Below, one piece after another: positions 1-8,026 of a stretch of DNA of 64,000 nt (position 1 is the first letter of the stretch; each line of letters starts with the position of its first letter). The notes under the pieces were generated by a model, which did no database searches, was not told the origin of the DNA, and saw only the letters and a list, made by a program, of their open reading frames with translations. Source of the DNA: Actinocrinis puniceicyclus (GTDB lineage: Bacteria; Actinomycetota; Actinomycetes; Streptomycetales; Catenulisporaceae). Both the position numbers and the translations under genes were made by a program. The stretch is from positions 1 through 64,000 of the forward strand of contig NZ_JAGSXH010000017.1 of assembly GCF_018283645.1 (NCBI RefSeq), written 5' to 3'.

Positions 1-107
1 GCCCTCCCCACCCGATCGGGCCGACCCACACCCTGCAGCCCTTCACCCAACGTTAGCGGCTCTCGGCCGCGGCCGCTTGGAATCGCGCACAATCACCTAC
101 ACACGGT

Positions 108-144
108 GATCGCGGCAGCACCCCCCCGCGGTGCTGCCGCGATC
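108..144. terminator. Strong hairpin, probable bidirectional terminator
   Basis: A perfect 15-bp inverted repeat (GATCGCGGCAGCACC at 108-122 and its complement at 130-144) encloses a 7-base loop. It lies 67 bp beyond the stop of the leftward reductase gene and could also end a gene entering from the left edge. There is no clear T-tract, as is common for high-GC actinobacterial terminators. The rest of bases 1-211 shows no gene. Confidence 0.7.
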
Positions 145-211
145 AAGGGAACTGATCCGAGCCCACAAGAGCTCTGATCAGGGCACGTCGGGGAGATGAT
201 CCGGGTCCTTA

Positions 212-784
212 CTACGCGTCCCGCGGGAACTCATAGGCGAGGTAGGCGAGGCCGTCGCCGACTGTGCGGGAATCGACCAGGCGCATGCGGCCCGAGGTGC
301 TGGTCTCGGCCAACAGCCGCCTGCCGCCGACGCCCACCACCACCGGGTAGACCATCAGCCGCAGCTCGTCGACGAGGTCTTGCTCAACCAGCGCCTTCAC
401 CAGCCGTCCGCTGCCGTACACGACGATTTCCCCGGTCACGTCCTGCTTCAGCTTCGCCACCTCCTTCGCCATGTCGCCCTTGAGCAACGTCGTGTTCTCC
501 CAGTCGAGGACTTCGAGGGTCGAGGACACGACGTACTTGGGCAGGCTTCTGAGCCGCTGCGCCCACTCGTCGCCCCGAGTCACCCACCGTTCGGCGAACC
601 ACGTGTAGCTGCGCCCGCCCATCAGCAGCGCCTCGCATCGCCGCGCCTCCTCGAACTGCACCTGCGCCCACGCCTGCCGGTCCTTCTCCCCGATCCGGCT
701 GAGCCAGCCGCCGAAGCGGGAGTCGGTGGGGTCCTCGAAGGCTCCGTCGAGCGAGACGTTCTCACTGACGACGATCTTGCCCAT
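212..784 (-). CDS. Dihydrofolate reductase family protein (RibD C-terminal fold)
   Basis: A 190-residue cytoplasmic protein of the RibD-C/DHFR-like superfamily. The N-terminal strand MGKIVVSENVSLDGAFEDP, the central LLMGGRSYTWFAERW segment and the GSGRLVKALVEQDLVDELRL motif are typical of this NADPH-binding fold, and the length is usual. Start ATG at 784 follows AGGAG with 6-base spacing. The gene is divergent from an ECF sigma factor across 145 bp, a pairing often seen in actinobacteria, so co-control by that sigma factor is plausible but not shown. Members are uncharacterised reductases; the true substrate cannot be assigned and it is not necessarily a folate enzyme. Confidence 0.88.
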   Translation of the reverse strand: MGKIVVSENVSLDGAFEDPTDSRFGGWLSRIGEKDRQAWAQVQFEEARRCEALLMGGRSYTWFAERWVTRGDEWAQRLRSLPKYVVSSTLEVLDWENTTLLKGDMAKEVAKLKQDVTGEIVVYGSGRLVKALVEQDLVDELRLMVYPVVVGVGGRRLLAETSTSGRMRLVDSRTVGDGLAYLAYEFPRDA

Positions 785-929
785 GTCTGTTCTCCTGGCA
801 TCGGTGTTCTGCGGTCACCGATATCGACACCGCGCCGGGACGAAAGTCGGCGCCGCGCGGCCGCCCAGTTCGGCACGCAGCCGGTGTCTGTACGACGATG
901 GGGACACGACGAGACGATGGAGAACCGGG

Positions 930-1964
930 ATGGTGACGGTGACGGCGGCGGTGACGGAGGCTTCGTCCGAACTGATCGCGAGGGCGCGCGCCGGGGACGA
1001 CGAGGCGTTCCAGGCGCTGACCGAGCCGTACCGCCGCGAGCTGCACGTGTACTGCTACCGCATGCTCGGGTCAGTCCAGGATGCCGAGGACGCGCTGCAG
1101 GAGACGATGCTCGCCGCGTGGCAGGGGCTGGCGGCCTTCGAGCAACGTGCCTCGCTGCGGACCTGGCTCTACCGGATCGCCACCAACCGCTGCCTCAACA
1201 CCCGCCGCACCGCGGCCCGGCGACCCGCCACGCAGTGGAGCGTGCCCGGGGTCGAGCCGCCCGAGCCGACGCGGCTGGGCGAGGTCGCGTGGCTTGAGCC
1301 GTATCCGGACAGCCTCCTCGACGAGGCCGCCGACGCGCCGCCGGGCCCGGAGGCGCGCTATGAGCAAAGCGAATCCGTCAGCCTGGCCTTCGTGACCGCG
1401 CTGCAACTGCTGCCGCCGCGCCAGGTCGCCGTCCTGGTCCTGCGCGACGTGCTCGGTTTCCCCGCCCGCGAGGTCGCCGCGATGCTGGACGCGACCGTCG
1501 AGTCCGTCAACAGTGCTCTGAAGCGGGCGCGCGCGGCGCTGCGCCGCCGGCCGCCGCGCGCGCAACACGAACCGGCGCCCCCTGCCGGCTCGGCTGCCGA
1601 GGACGCGATCGTGGCGAAGTTCGTCAACGCCTACGAGTCCGCCGACCTCGACGCCTTGGTGGCCCTGCTCACGGACGACGTGTTCATCTCGATGCCGCCG
1701 ATGCCGTTCGAGTACGAGGGGCTCTCGGCCGCGCGCGACTTCTGCGCCTTGTTCCTCGGCACGGGCCGCGAGTACGTCCTGGTACCCACGCGCGCGAACG
1801 GCCAGCCGGCGTTCGGGCTCTACCTGCGTGCCGACGGCGTCTGCCGGGCGACCAGCCTGCTTGCGATCACGCTCGCCGGGAATCGGGTCTGCGCGCTCTC
1901 CCGCTTCGACGGCAGCGTTCTGCCACGGTTCGGGCTGCCTCAATCGCTGCCGGACGGCCCTTGA
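930..1964 (+). CDS. ECF RNA polymerase sigma factor with C-terminal SnoaL-like domain
   Basis: A 344-residue sigma-70 family factor. Region 2 (about residues 15-85, with YCYRMLGSVQDAEDALQET) and region 4 (about 150-205, LPPRQVAVLVLRDVLGF plus a helix-turn-helix) are followed by a SnoaL/NTF2-like fold (about 225-340). The layout matches the sigma-factor class described as SigX5/TIGR02960 from family knowledge. The ATG at 930 is chosen over an upstream in-frame ATG at 726 because GGAG lies 7 bases before it and homology begins there; the upstream start would also run through the divergent reductase gene. The SnoaL tail is thought to act as an intramolecular regulator in place of a separate anti-sigma factor, and none is seen nearby. 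Confidence 0.9.
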   Translation: MVTVTAAVTEASSELIARARAGDDEAFQALTEPYRRELHVYCYRMLGSVQDAEDALQETMLAAWQGLAAFEQRASLRTWLYRIATNRCLNTRRTAARRPATQWSVPGVEPPEPTRLGEVAWLEPYPDSLLDEAADAPPGPEARYEQSESVSLAFVTALQLLPPRQVAVLVLRDVLGFPAREVAAMLDATVESVNSALKRARAALRRRPPRAQHEPAPPAGSAAEDAIVAKFVNAYESADLDALVALLTDDVFISMPPMPFEYEGLSAARDFCALFLGTGREYVLVPTRANGQPAFGLYLRADGVCRATSLLAITLAGNRVCALSRFDGSVLPRFGLPQSLPDGP

Positions 1965-1998
1965 AGCTGCCCGGACGGGCAGGAGGTGAACCGGCATC

Positions 1999-2018
1999 CC
2001 CGGCCCGGCCCGGCCCGG
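1999..2018. repeat. Short (CCCGG)4 tandem repeat
   Basis: Four exact 5-bp units lie in the convergent gap after the sigma factor gene. No function is apparent. Confidence 0.6.
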
Positions 2019-2124
2019 CACGGCCCGGACCGGAACCTCGCCGGAGCAACTACGAGACACCTGCGCGCGATGCTTGATTAAAGCCGACAACCTTCCGCCA
2101 CGATGTCTACATGAATTCGGCATC

Positions 2125-2211
2125 ATGTACTCGGCATCGCAACAGCCAGTGCTGTACACGACTCCGCCGCTGACCAGCGAGGATCAAGCCGTTCTCGTCG
2201 AGATCCACTAG
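2125..2211 (+). pseudogene. Possible N-terminal remnant of a Fic-family protein
   Basis: A 28-codon reading frame starts at ATG 2125 and stops at TAG 2209-2211. Its product, MYSASQQPVLYTTPPLTSED and a short VLVEIH end, resembles the extreme N-terminus of actinobacterial Fic (AMP-transferase) proteins, where an LYxTPxLTxED segment leads into a long helix. It stops where that helix would continue and overlaps the end of the convergent LacI gene, so if the recognition is right it is a stub left after deletion. It is very short, so the assignment is weak. Confidence 0.25.
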
Positions 2212-3230
2212 TGTCCCGCGGTGTGCGCCGGGGCCGGGCCGGTGGATCCGCGCACGACGAGTTCGGGTTCGAACAACAGCTCGTCCGCGGTGACGGCGGC
2301 GCCCTCGATCTGACCGACCAGCATCGCGACCGCCGCGCGGCCCATCGCCTCGATCGGCTGGCGCACCGTGCTCAGCGGCGGGTCGGTGCAGCTCATGAGC
2401 GAGGAGTCGTCGTACCCGACCACCGAGAGCTGATCCGGAACGCGCCGACCCGCGCGCCGGGCCGCGCGTACCGCACCGAGCGCGATCAGGTCGCTGCCGC
2501 AGACTATGCCGGTGATCCCCCGCGCTATCAGCCGGGAGGCCGCCGCTTGACCGCCCTCCAGCGAGAACATGGCCCGCTCGATCCACTCCGGCTGCCACGC
2601 CAGGCCGCTGGACGCCGCCGCCACCTCGAACGCGGCCTGCTTGCGCCGCGACGGCATGTGGTCCGCCGGGCCGAGGATCAAGCCGATCCGCTCGTGGCCG
2701 AGCGCGGACAGGTGCCCGAACGCCTGCTCGACCGCCACCGCGTCGTCCGTGGAGACACGCGGGAAGTCCAGGTGCTCGGCCGCCGCGTTGACGAGCACGA
2801 CCGGCAGTCGCAGCTCAAGCAGCTTGAGATAGTGCTGATGCGGCGCGTCCGCCTCGGCGTAATGTCCCCCGGCGAAGACGACCCCTGAGACCTGCTGCTC
2901 CAGCAGCATCTCGACGTAGTCGGACTCGGACAGTCCACCGGCGGTGCGCGTACACAGCACCGGGGTGAAACCGCGCTGCGCGAGCGCGCCGCCGACGACC
3001 TCGGCCAGCGCCGGGAAGATCGGGTTCTGCAACTCCGGCAGCACGAGCCCGATCAGCCGGGCCCGCTCGCCGCGCAACTGGGTCGGGCGCTCGTAGCCGA
3101 GCACGTCCAGCGCCGTGAGGATCGAGGCGCGGGTGCTCTCCGCCACCCCGGGCTTGCCGTTGAGCACCCGGCTGACCGTGGCCTCGCTGACCCCGGCCTT
3201 CTTCGCCACTTCCGCAAGCCTCCGCGACAT
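2208..3230 (-). CDS. LacI-family transcriptional regulator
   Basis: A 340-residue repressor. Residues 1-50 (MSRRLAEVAKKAGVSEATVS, then RVLNGKPGV) form the LacI helix-turn-helix and hinge; the remainder is the periplasmic-binding-protein-like effector domain, ending with the usual VGYDDSSLM and PLSTVRQP motifs. ATG 3230 is preferred over an upstream ATG at 3248 because a -10 hexamer TATTCT ends six bases before it, predicting a leaderless mRNA. Paired CTTGCAG repeats just upstream look like its own operator; such repeats are associated with MalR/AglR-like sugar regulators in streptomycetes (from memory). No sugar operon is adjacent, so its regulon must be elsewhere or be one of the scattered glycosidase genes. 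Confidence 0.93.
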   Translation of the reverse strand: MSRRLAEVAKKAGVSEATVSRVLNGKPGVAESTRASILTALDVLGYERPTQLRGERARLIGLVLPELQNPIFPALAEVVGGALAQRGFTPVLCTRTAGGLSESDYVEMLLEQQVSGVVFAGGHYAEADAPHQHYLKLLELRLPVVLVNAAAEHLDFPRVSTDDAVAVEQAFGHLSALGHERIGLILGPADHMPSRRKQAAFEVAAASSGLAWQPEWIERAMFSLEGGQAAASRLIARGITGIVCGSDLIALGAVRAARRAGRRVPDQLSVVGYDDSSLMSCTDPPLSTVRQPIEAMGRAAVAMLVGQIEGAAVTADELLFEPELVVRGSTGPAPAHTAGH

Positions 3231-3236
3231 ACCGCA

Positions 3237-3242
3237 AGAATA
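3237..3242 (-). promoter_or_regulatory. -10 element of leaderless LacI promoter
   Basis: TATTCT (minus strand) ends 6 bases before ATG 3230. There is no Shine-Dalgarno sequence between them. Confidence 0.55.
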
Positions 3243-3252
3243 GCGCACGCCA

Positions 3253-3269
3253 CTGCAAGCGCCTGCAAG
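3253..3269 (-). promoter_or_regulatory. Direct-repeat operator CTTGCAG x2
   Basis: Two exact CTTGCAG heptamers (3253-3259 and 3263-3269, minus strand) start 10 bp apart, one helical turn, in the -35 region of the LacI gene. The position suits autorepression. Confidence 0.6.
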
Positions 3270-3387
3270 AATTCCACGAAAACGTCAGGTTGATGAGCCG
3301 CAGTTGCGCCGGAGCGGGCCGCCGCACCCGCCGCTGATCACCCGCCTTGCCTCAACGCCATGGGTTCCATAAGCTGGGCGCAGCTAT

Positions 3388-3402
3388 TGAAAACGATGTT
3401 CA
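3388..3402 (+). promoter_or_regulatory. Candidate Zur box
   Basis: TGAAAACGATGTTCA is an imperfect 7-1-7 palindrome close to the actinobacterial Zur consensus TGAAAATGATTTTCA. It sits 20 bp upstream of the ZnuA-like start, where a zinc-loaded repressor would block transcription of the transporter operon. Confidence 0.65.
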
Positions 3403-3421
3403 TCTTCATTGAAGGGCTGTC

Positions 3422-4369
3422 ATGATCCGCACCGGCGCCGGATTCGCCGCGGCTCTCGCGGCGGGCGCCGCCGCGGTGCTCGCCTTGACCGCCGGCTGCG
3501 CGACCACCGCTCCGGCGGCCGACGTGGGCGCCGGTTCCGGCTCCGGCCGGACGCTCGAGGTCGCCGCCGCCGAGAACTTCTGGGGTTCGATCGCCGCGCA
3601 ACTCGGCGGATCGCACGTGGTCGAGACCTCGATCATCGACAGTCCGGCCGCCGACCCGCACGACTACGAGCCAACGCCCGCGGACGCGCGCGCGGTCGCC
3701 TTCGCCCGGGTCTTCATCCAGAACGGGATCGGCTACGACTCGGCCTGGGCGCCGAAACTGGTCGCCGCCAACCCGAACTCCGGGCGCACCGTGTTGACCG
3801 TCGGCGATCTGCTCGGGCTCAAGCCGGGCGACAATCCGCACCAGTGGTACGTGAAAGCCAGCGTGTACAAGGTGATCGACGCGATCACCGCGGCCTACCA
3901 GCAGGCCGATCCGGCGGACTCGGCCTATTTCGCCGCGCGCAGGAGCAGCTTCGAACTGACCGCGCTGGCTCCCTACAACCGGCTGATCAGCGACATCCGA
4001 GCGAGGTACGCGGGCACGCCGATCGGCGCCTCCGAGTCGATCGCCGCGGGGCTGGCCGGCACCCTCGGGCTGAACCTGATCACGCCGCAGACCTTCCTGC
4101 GCGCGGTCAGCCAGGGCAACGACCCCACCGCGGCCGACAAGAGCCTGATCGACCGCCAGATCACGCAAAAGGCGATCAAGGTGTACATCTACAACTCGCA
4201 GAATGCGACGCCGGACGTGGCGGCGCAGATCGCGCAGGCTAAGGCCGCGGGCATCCCGGTGACCGCGATCACCGAGACGCTCACGCCGGCCGGCGAGACC
4301 TTCCAGCAGTGGCAGGTGAGCCAACTCGAGGAACTCGCGAACGCGCTCGCGCGGGCCACGGGCCGGTGA
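3422..4369 (+). CDS. Metal (zinc/manganese) ABC transporter substrate-binding lipoprotein
   Basis: A 315-residue cluster A-I binding protein of the ZnuA/TroA family. It has a lipoprotein signal (residues 1-23 with lipobox LTAGC), then two Rossmann lobes joined by a long helix. Putative metal ligands sit in GGSHVVETS, DPHDYEPTPADAR, NPHQWY and near the C-terminal AITETLTP. ATG 3422 is preceded by GAAGGG at 5-base spacing. It is the first gene of a four-gene operon (binding protein, ATPase, two permeases) and follows a Zur-like box, which favours zinc over manganese. There is no histidine-rich loop of the classical ZnuA type. Confidence 0.92.
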   Translation: MIRTGAGFAAALAAGAAAVLALTAGCATTAPAADVGAGSGSGRTLEVAAAENFWGSIAAQLGGSHVVETSIIDSPAADPHDYEPTPADARAVAFARVFIQNGIGYDSAWAPKLVAANPNSGRTVLTVGDLLGLKPGDNPHQWYVKASVYKVIDAITAAYQQADPADSAYFAARRSSFELTALAPYNRLISDIRARYAGTPIGASESIAAGLAGTLGLNLITPQTFLRAVSQGNDPTAADKSLIDRQITQKAIKVYIYNSQNATPDVAAQIAQAKAAGIPVTAITETLTPAGETFQQWQVSQLEELANALARATGR

Positions 4370-4409
4370 GGCGGCCGTGACCAGAAATCAGGCCGGCAGG
4401 AGCACGACG

Positions 4410-5546
4410 ATGGACGTGACCGCGATGAACGTGACCGCGATGAGCGTGGACCCGGGCGAGATCGGCGGCGCAGACGACCTCGGTCGCGCGCGCGGCGGTC
4501 CGGGAGCGGAACCCGCGCCCGGTCCCATTCCCGCGCCCGGTCCCATTCCCGCGCCCGGTCCCGCGCCCACTCCCACTCCCGGGACCGGGACCGGATGCGG
4601 AACCGGACCGGGCGCGCAGCCGGTGGTGGCGCTTCGCGGCGCGGCGGTGTCGGCCGGAGGGCGCACACTGTGGAGCGAGGTGGACCTGTCGGTGCACAGC
4701 GGGGAGTTCGTCGCGGTGCTCGGGCCGAACGGAGTCGGCAAATCCACCCTCATCAAGGTATTGCTGGGCACCCTGCCCAGCGCGGCGGGAAGCGTGTCCG
4801 TGCTCGGCCGGAAGCCGGGCGGCGCCGGCGAACGGATCGGGTATCTGCCGCAGCGGCGCAGCTTCGACGCCTCGCTGCGCATCCGCGGGATCGACATCGT
4901 GCGTCTCGGCCTCGACGGCGACCGCTGGGGTCTGCCGCTGCCCGGCGCGGCCCGGTTCAGCGCCCGGCGGCGTGCGGCCGAGACGCGGGTGCGCGAGGTG
5001 ATCGACCTGGTCGGCGCGGGCGCGTACGCGTACCGGCCGATCGGCGCGCTGTCCGGCGGTGAGCAGCAGCGGCTGCTGATCGCTCAGGCCCTCGTCCGCC
5101 GCCCGGGGCTGCTCCTGCTCGACGAGCCGCTGGACTCGCTCGACCTGCCGAACCAGGCCGCCGTCGCGGCGCTGATCCACCGGATCTGCCGGCAGGCGAA
5201 CGTCGCGGTGATCATGGTAGCGCACGACGTGAACCCGATCCTGCCCTACCTCGACCGGGTCGTGTACATAGCCGGGGGCCGCGCGGCGTGCGGCACGCCG
5301 GAGCAGGTCATCACCACGGAGACGCTGACCCGGCTGTACAGCACTCCGGTCGAGGTGCTGCGTACGTCGGACGGCCGCCTTGTCGTCGTCGGCGGACCGG
5401 AGGCGCCCGCGTTGCACACGGACCGGCACGCTCATGCCCATACGTCCGAGCCCGGCCACCGACGCCACCACGGCCACGTATTGGGGCGAGGCCGGGCAGA
5501 GCATTCCGGCAGCGAGCGGTCTGGTGGCGAGCGTCATGCCCGGTAA
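4410..5546 (+). CDS. Metal ABC transporter ATP-binding protein with Pro-rich head and His-rich tail
   Basis: A 378-residue ATPase of the ZnuC type. It carries Walker A GPNGVGKST, signature LSGGEQQR, Walker B LLLLDEPLDSLDL and the switch His in VAHDVNP. The N-terminus (about residues 10-70) is an added low-complexity stretch with PAPGPI repeats, and the last 45 residues are rich in His (HAHAHTSEPGHRRHHGH), suggesting cytoplasmic metal buffering; neither belongs to the core family. ATG 4410 is chosen because AGGAG lies 7 bases upstream; GTG 4377 is possible but has a poor ribosome site. Its end overlaps the first permease by 11 bp. Confidence 0.9.
   Translation: MDVTAMNVTAMSVDPGEIGGADDLGRARGGPGAEPAPGPIPAPGPIPAPGPAPTPTPGTGTGCGTGPGAQPVVALRGAAVSAGGRTLWSEVDLSVHSGEFVAVLGPNGVGKSTLIKVLLGTLPSAAGSVSVLGRKPGGAGERIGYLPQRRSFDASLRIRGIDIVRLGLDGDRWGLPLPGAARFSARRRAAETRVREVIDLVGAGAYAYRPIGALSGGEQQRLLIAQALVRRPGLLLLDEPLDSLDLPNQAAVAALIHRICRQANVAVIMVAHDVNPILPYLDRVVYIAGGRAACGTPEQVITTETLTRLYSTPVEVLRTSDGRLVVVGGPEAPALHTDRHAHAHTSEPGHRRHHGHVLGRGRAEHSGSERSGGERHAR
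4512..4562. repeat. 18-bp tandem repeat coding for the PAPGPI repeat
   Basis: Two exact copies of an 18-bp unit beginning CCCGCGCCCGG (4512-4529 and 4530-4547) and a 15-bp partial third encode the proline-rich head of the ATPase. The unit length is divisible by three, so copy-number change would keep frame. Confidence 0.8.
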
Positions 5547-6465
5547 TCCCGCCTGGTCGCCGTCGTGGGACCTGGTGCGCGACATCCAGATCATGTGGTC
5601 GCTGCCGTCGATGGTCAACGCATACCGCGCCGGCACGATCATCGCGGTGACCGCCGGCGTGGTCGGCTGGTTCATGGTGCTGCGGCGGCAGAGCTTCGCA
5701 GGGCACACGATCTCGGTCGCCGGGTTCCCGGGCGCGGCCGCGGCGGTCCTGCTCGGGGTCGCGTCAGGGTACGGATACTTCGGGTTCTGCGTCGCGGCGG
5801 CGCTCGTCATCGCCTACGGCACCCGGCCCGGCGCCCGCGACGCGGCGCACGAATCCGCGCTCACCGGGGTCGTGCAGGCGTTCGCCCTCGCCTGCGGGAT
5901 GCTGTTCGTCTCGCTCTACGGCGGGTTCCTCAACCAGGTGGACACCCTCCTGTTCGGCACCATCCTCGGCATCACGAGCGGCGACGTGCTCGTGCTCGCC
6001 GCGGTGGCCGTGGCGGTCCTGGCGGTCCTGGCGGTGATCGGGCGAGCGCTGCTGTTCGCCTCGGTGGATCCCGGCGTCGCGCGGGCGCGCGGCGTGCCGG
6101 TGCGGTTGCTCGGCGCGGTGTTCCTGGTGCTGCTCGGCGCGGCGACCGCGGAGGTCTCCCAGATCACCGGCTCACTCCTGGTGTTCGCGCTGCTGGTGAT
6201 GCCGGCGGCGACAGCGCAGCTGATCACGGCGCGCCCGGCGACGAGCCTGCTGCTGACCGTGCTGATCGGGTTCGCGGTCACCTGGGCCGGTTTCGGATTC
6301 GCCTTCTTCACGGCGTACCCGATCGGGTTCTACATCACGACGTTCGCGTTCGGGACGTACGTGCTGGCGTACCTGGTGCGCCTCGCCGGTCCGACGGTCG
6401 CGGCCCGGTTCCCGCGGCCGTCCGGCGAATCACAGGGTACTGCGAAGATTGTGGGAGCGTCGTGA
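5536..6465 (+). CDS. Metal ABC transporter permease (ZnuB/MntB type), first subunit
   Basis: A 309-residue integral membrane protein of the ABC-3 permease family with about eight hydrophobic helices. Family motifs include GHTISVAGFPGAAAAV near the N-terminus, SVDPGVARARGVPVR, and a helix rich in small residues near LLVMPAATAQLI. The ATG at 5536 overlaps the ATPase stop by 11 bp, indicating coupling. The C-terminus overlaps the second permease by GTGA. Two consecutive permease genes imply a heterodimeric channel. Confidence 0.87.
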   Translation: MPGNPAWSPSWDLVRDIQIMWSLPSMVNAYRAGTIIAVTAGVVGWFMVLRRQSFAGHTISVAGFPGAAAAVLLGVASGYGYFGFCVAAALVIAYGTRPGARDAAHESALTGVVQAFALACGMLFVSLYGGFLNQVDTLLFGTILGITSGDVLVLAAVAVAVLAVLAVIGRALLFASVDPGVARARGVPVRLLGAVFLVLLGAATAEVSQITGSLLVFALLVMPAATAQLITARPATSLLLTVLIGFAVTWAGFGFAFFTAYPIGFYITTFAFGTYVLAYLVRLAGPTVAARFPRPSGESQGTAKIVGAS

Positions 6466-7310
6466 GCCTGTTCGACCACCCGTTCATGGTCGGCGCGCTT
6501 CTGGCCGGCACCGGTATCGCGCTCTCCTGCGGCCTGGTCGGGTATTTCCTGGTGATGCGGGCGCAGGTCTTCACCGGCGACGCGCTCTCCCACGTCGCCT
6601 TCACCGGCGCGCTCGGCGCCCTCGCCTTCGGCGCGAACCTGCGGCTGGGGCTGTTCACGGCGACCGTGCTGGTGGCGTTGCTGCTCGGCGCGCTCGGCCG
6701 GCGCGGGCGCGCGGACGACGTGGTGATCGGCAACGTCTTCGCGTGGATCCTCGGCCTCGGGGTGTTCTTCCTGACCGTGTACACGACGAACCGATCGGGC
6801 GCCGGCGCGGGCGACGCGACCAGGAGCGTGCTGTTCGGCTCGATCTTCGGGCTCTCCTCCGGGCAGGCGCGCGCGGCGTGGTGGATCGGGCTGGGCGTGT
6901 GCGCGGCGCTGGCCGCGATCGGCCGGCCGCTGCTGTTCGCGAGCCTCGACGAGACCGTGGCCGCGGCCCGCGGGGTACCGGTGCGGGTGCTCGGATTCGG
7001 TTTCCTGGCGCTGGTCGGGGTGACCACCGCGGAGGCGACACAGGCGGTCGGCGCCCTGCTGCTGCTGGGTCTGCTCGCCGGTCCGGCCGGCGCCGCGCTC
7101 GCGCTGACCGACCGGCCGTATCTGGGCATGGCCGTCTCGGCGGCGCTCGCGGTGGGTTCGGTGTGGGCCGGGCTGGCGCTGGCCTATTACGTTCCGACGC
7201 TGCCGCCGAGTTTTTCGATCACGGCCGTGGTCACCGCCGTGTATGCGGCGGCTGCCGCACGCGGCCGCCTGCTCGGGACGCGAAATCACGAGGCCGTGCC
7301 CGCCGCGTGA
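6462..7310 (+). CDS. Metal ABC transporter permease, second subunit
   Basis: A 282-residue ABC-3 family permease, similar in layout to the preceding one: DALSHVAFTGALGALAFG, SLDETVAAARGVPVRVLG and VGALLLLGLLAGPAG correspond to the same family motifs. GTG 6462 overlaps the previous stop (GTGA) and has GGGAG 4 bases upstream. It is the last gene of the operon. No fused ATPase or extra domain is seen. Metal preference cannot be read from the sequence and rests on the Zur-like box. Confidence 0.87.
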   Translation: MSLFDHPFMVGALLAGTGIALSCGLVGYFLVMRAQVFTGDALSHVAFTGALGALAFGANLRLGLFTATVLVALLLGALGRRGRADDVVIGNVFAWILGLGVFFLTVYTTNRSGAGAGDATRSVLFGSIFGLSSGQARAAWWIGLGVCAALAAIGRPLLFASLDETVAAARGVPVRVLGFGFLALVGVTTAEATQAVGALLLLGLLAGPAGAALALTDRPYLGMAVSAALAVGSVWAGLALAYYVPTLPPSFSITAVVTAVYAAAAARGRLLGTRNHEAVPAA

Positions 7311-7671
7311 GCCTGCCCGCACCGGCGGCTTGAGCGTTCCTCCGGCGAGGCGGGTCCCGTGCCGGGGACGAAGATCAGGCGGTGTGTGTGGACGCGGCGG
7401 CGGACACCGCCACCGGTAGTGGCACGGGCAGCGGCACGGAGGGAACCAGGCCGGGCCGCGTGGGCCGCCCCGCGTTTTCCGGACAGTCGATAATGAGCTG
7501 ATTTACGCTGCGGACTGCCGTTTCTGGAACTCTTGCCGGACCCAGGGCCGCTGCGTAGTCGCGCTCTGACCCGGTTTGCCTGATCTTCCCGCTCTGCGTG
7601 CCCCGGGTTGCGCGCAGGCACGGCCTCTGACGATCATTCAGGTTCCTACACCGCTGATCATCGGAGGGTCC
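7311..7671. other. Non-coding stretch after metal operon, leading into an IS remnant
   Basis: No convincing gene is seen on either strand. The last ~50 bases (around 7620-7670) look like the leader of the transposase remnant that follows, with GGAGGG at 7663-7668 just before its GTG. Confidence 0.4.
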
Positions 7672-7785
7672 GTGCCTGCCACGGCATTCTCGCCTATCGA
7701 CGCGCCTGCGGGTCAAACCCCGGCGGGCGTACGCCCCGACCTGCTTGAACGCTTCGCTTCCGTACCCGACCCGCGCTCAGCGCGC
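7672..7785 (+). pseudogene. 5' remnant of an ISAs1/H-repeat-type transposase gene
   Basis: From GTG 7672 the frame reads a short lead and then LLERFASVPDPRSAR, which matches the hallmark N-terminal LLExLxxVPDPRxxRG motif of the DDE_Tnp_1-associated domain in ISAs1-family transposases. After about 38 codons the homology stops and the sequence continues as the reverse complement of a PIN-like gene. Catalytic domains and the right end of the element are gone. This is a decayed insertion that fused to, and removed, the 3' end of the neighbouring gene. Confidence 0.65.
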
Positions 7786-8024
7786 ATGTATTCACCGAAA
7801 AGGTACAACTCTTGTAAATCGTCGCAACGCACTTCCTTCAGCCAACCGACATGAAGCGCACCTTCAGTTTCCGGATGTATGGACACACCGTTGCCGAGTT
7901 CGCCTCGCACCGCTCGGGTCGTGACGCATTCGAAATCCGCGACCAGAGCGCGCAGGGTCGCCAGCTCACCCGCCCTGGCGAAATGCGTCAGCGGACTCGC
8001 GTCGAACACCAGGACCGTTCCCAT
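7713..8024 (-). pseudogene. PIN-like nuclease gene truncated by an IS remnant
   Basis: The first ~78 residues (VLVFDASPLTHFARAGELAT, then a conserved LYLFGEYM segment) look like a PIN-domain toxin of the type paired with Xre-ImmA regulators: an Asp in the first strand, and a VRGEL motif. Downstream of about 7787 the frame runs into antisense transposase remnant and ends with an unrelated Ser/Arg-rich tail. The later acidic residues of a PIN active site are missing, so nuclease activity is unlikely. Its start lies 2 bp after the stop of the Xre-ImmA gene, showing an original two-gene operon. Confidence 0.65.
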
Positions 8025-8026
8025 GC

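Noticed and set aside
1071-2159. A long minus-strand frame across the sigma factor gene
   Set aside because: It has no motif and is antisense to an intact ECF sigma factor.
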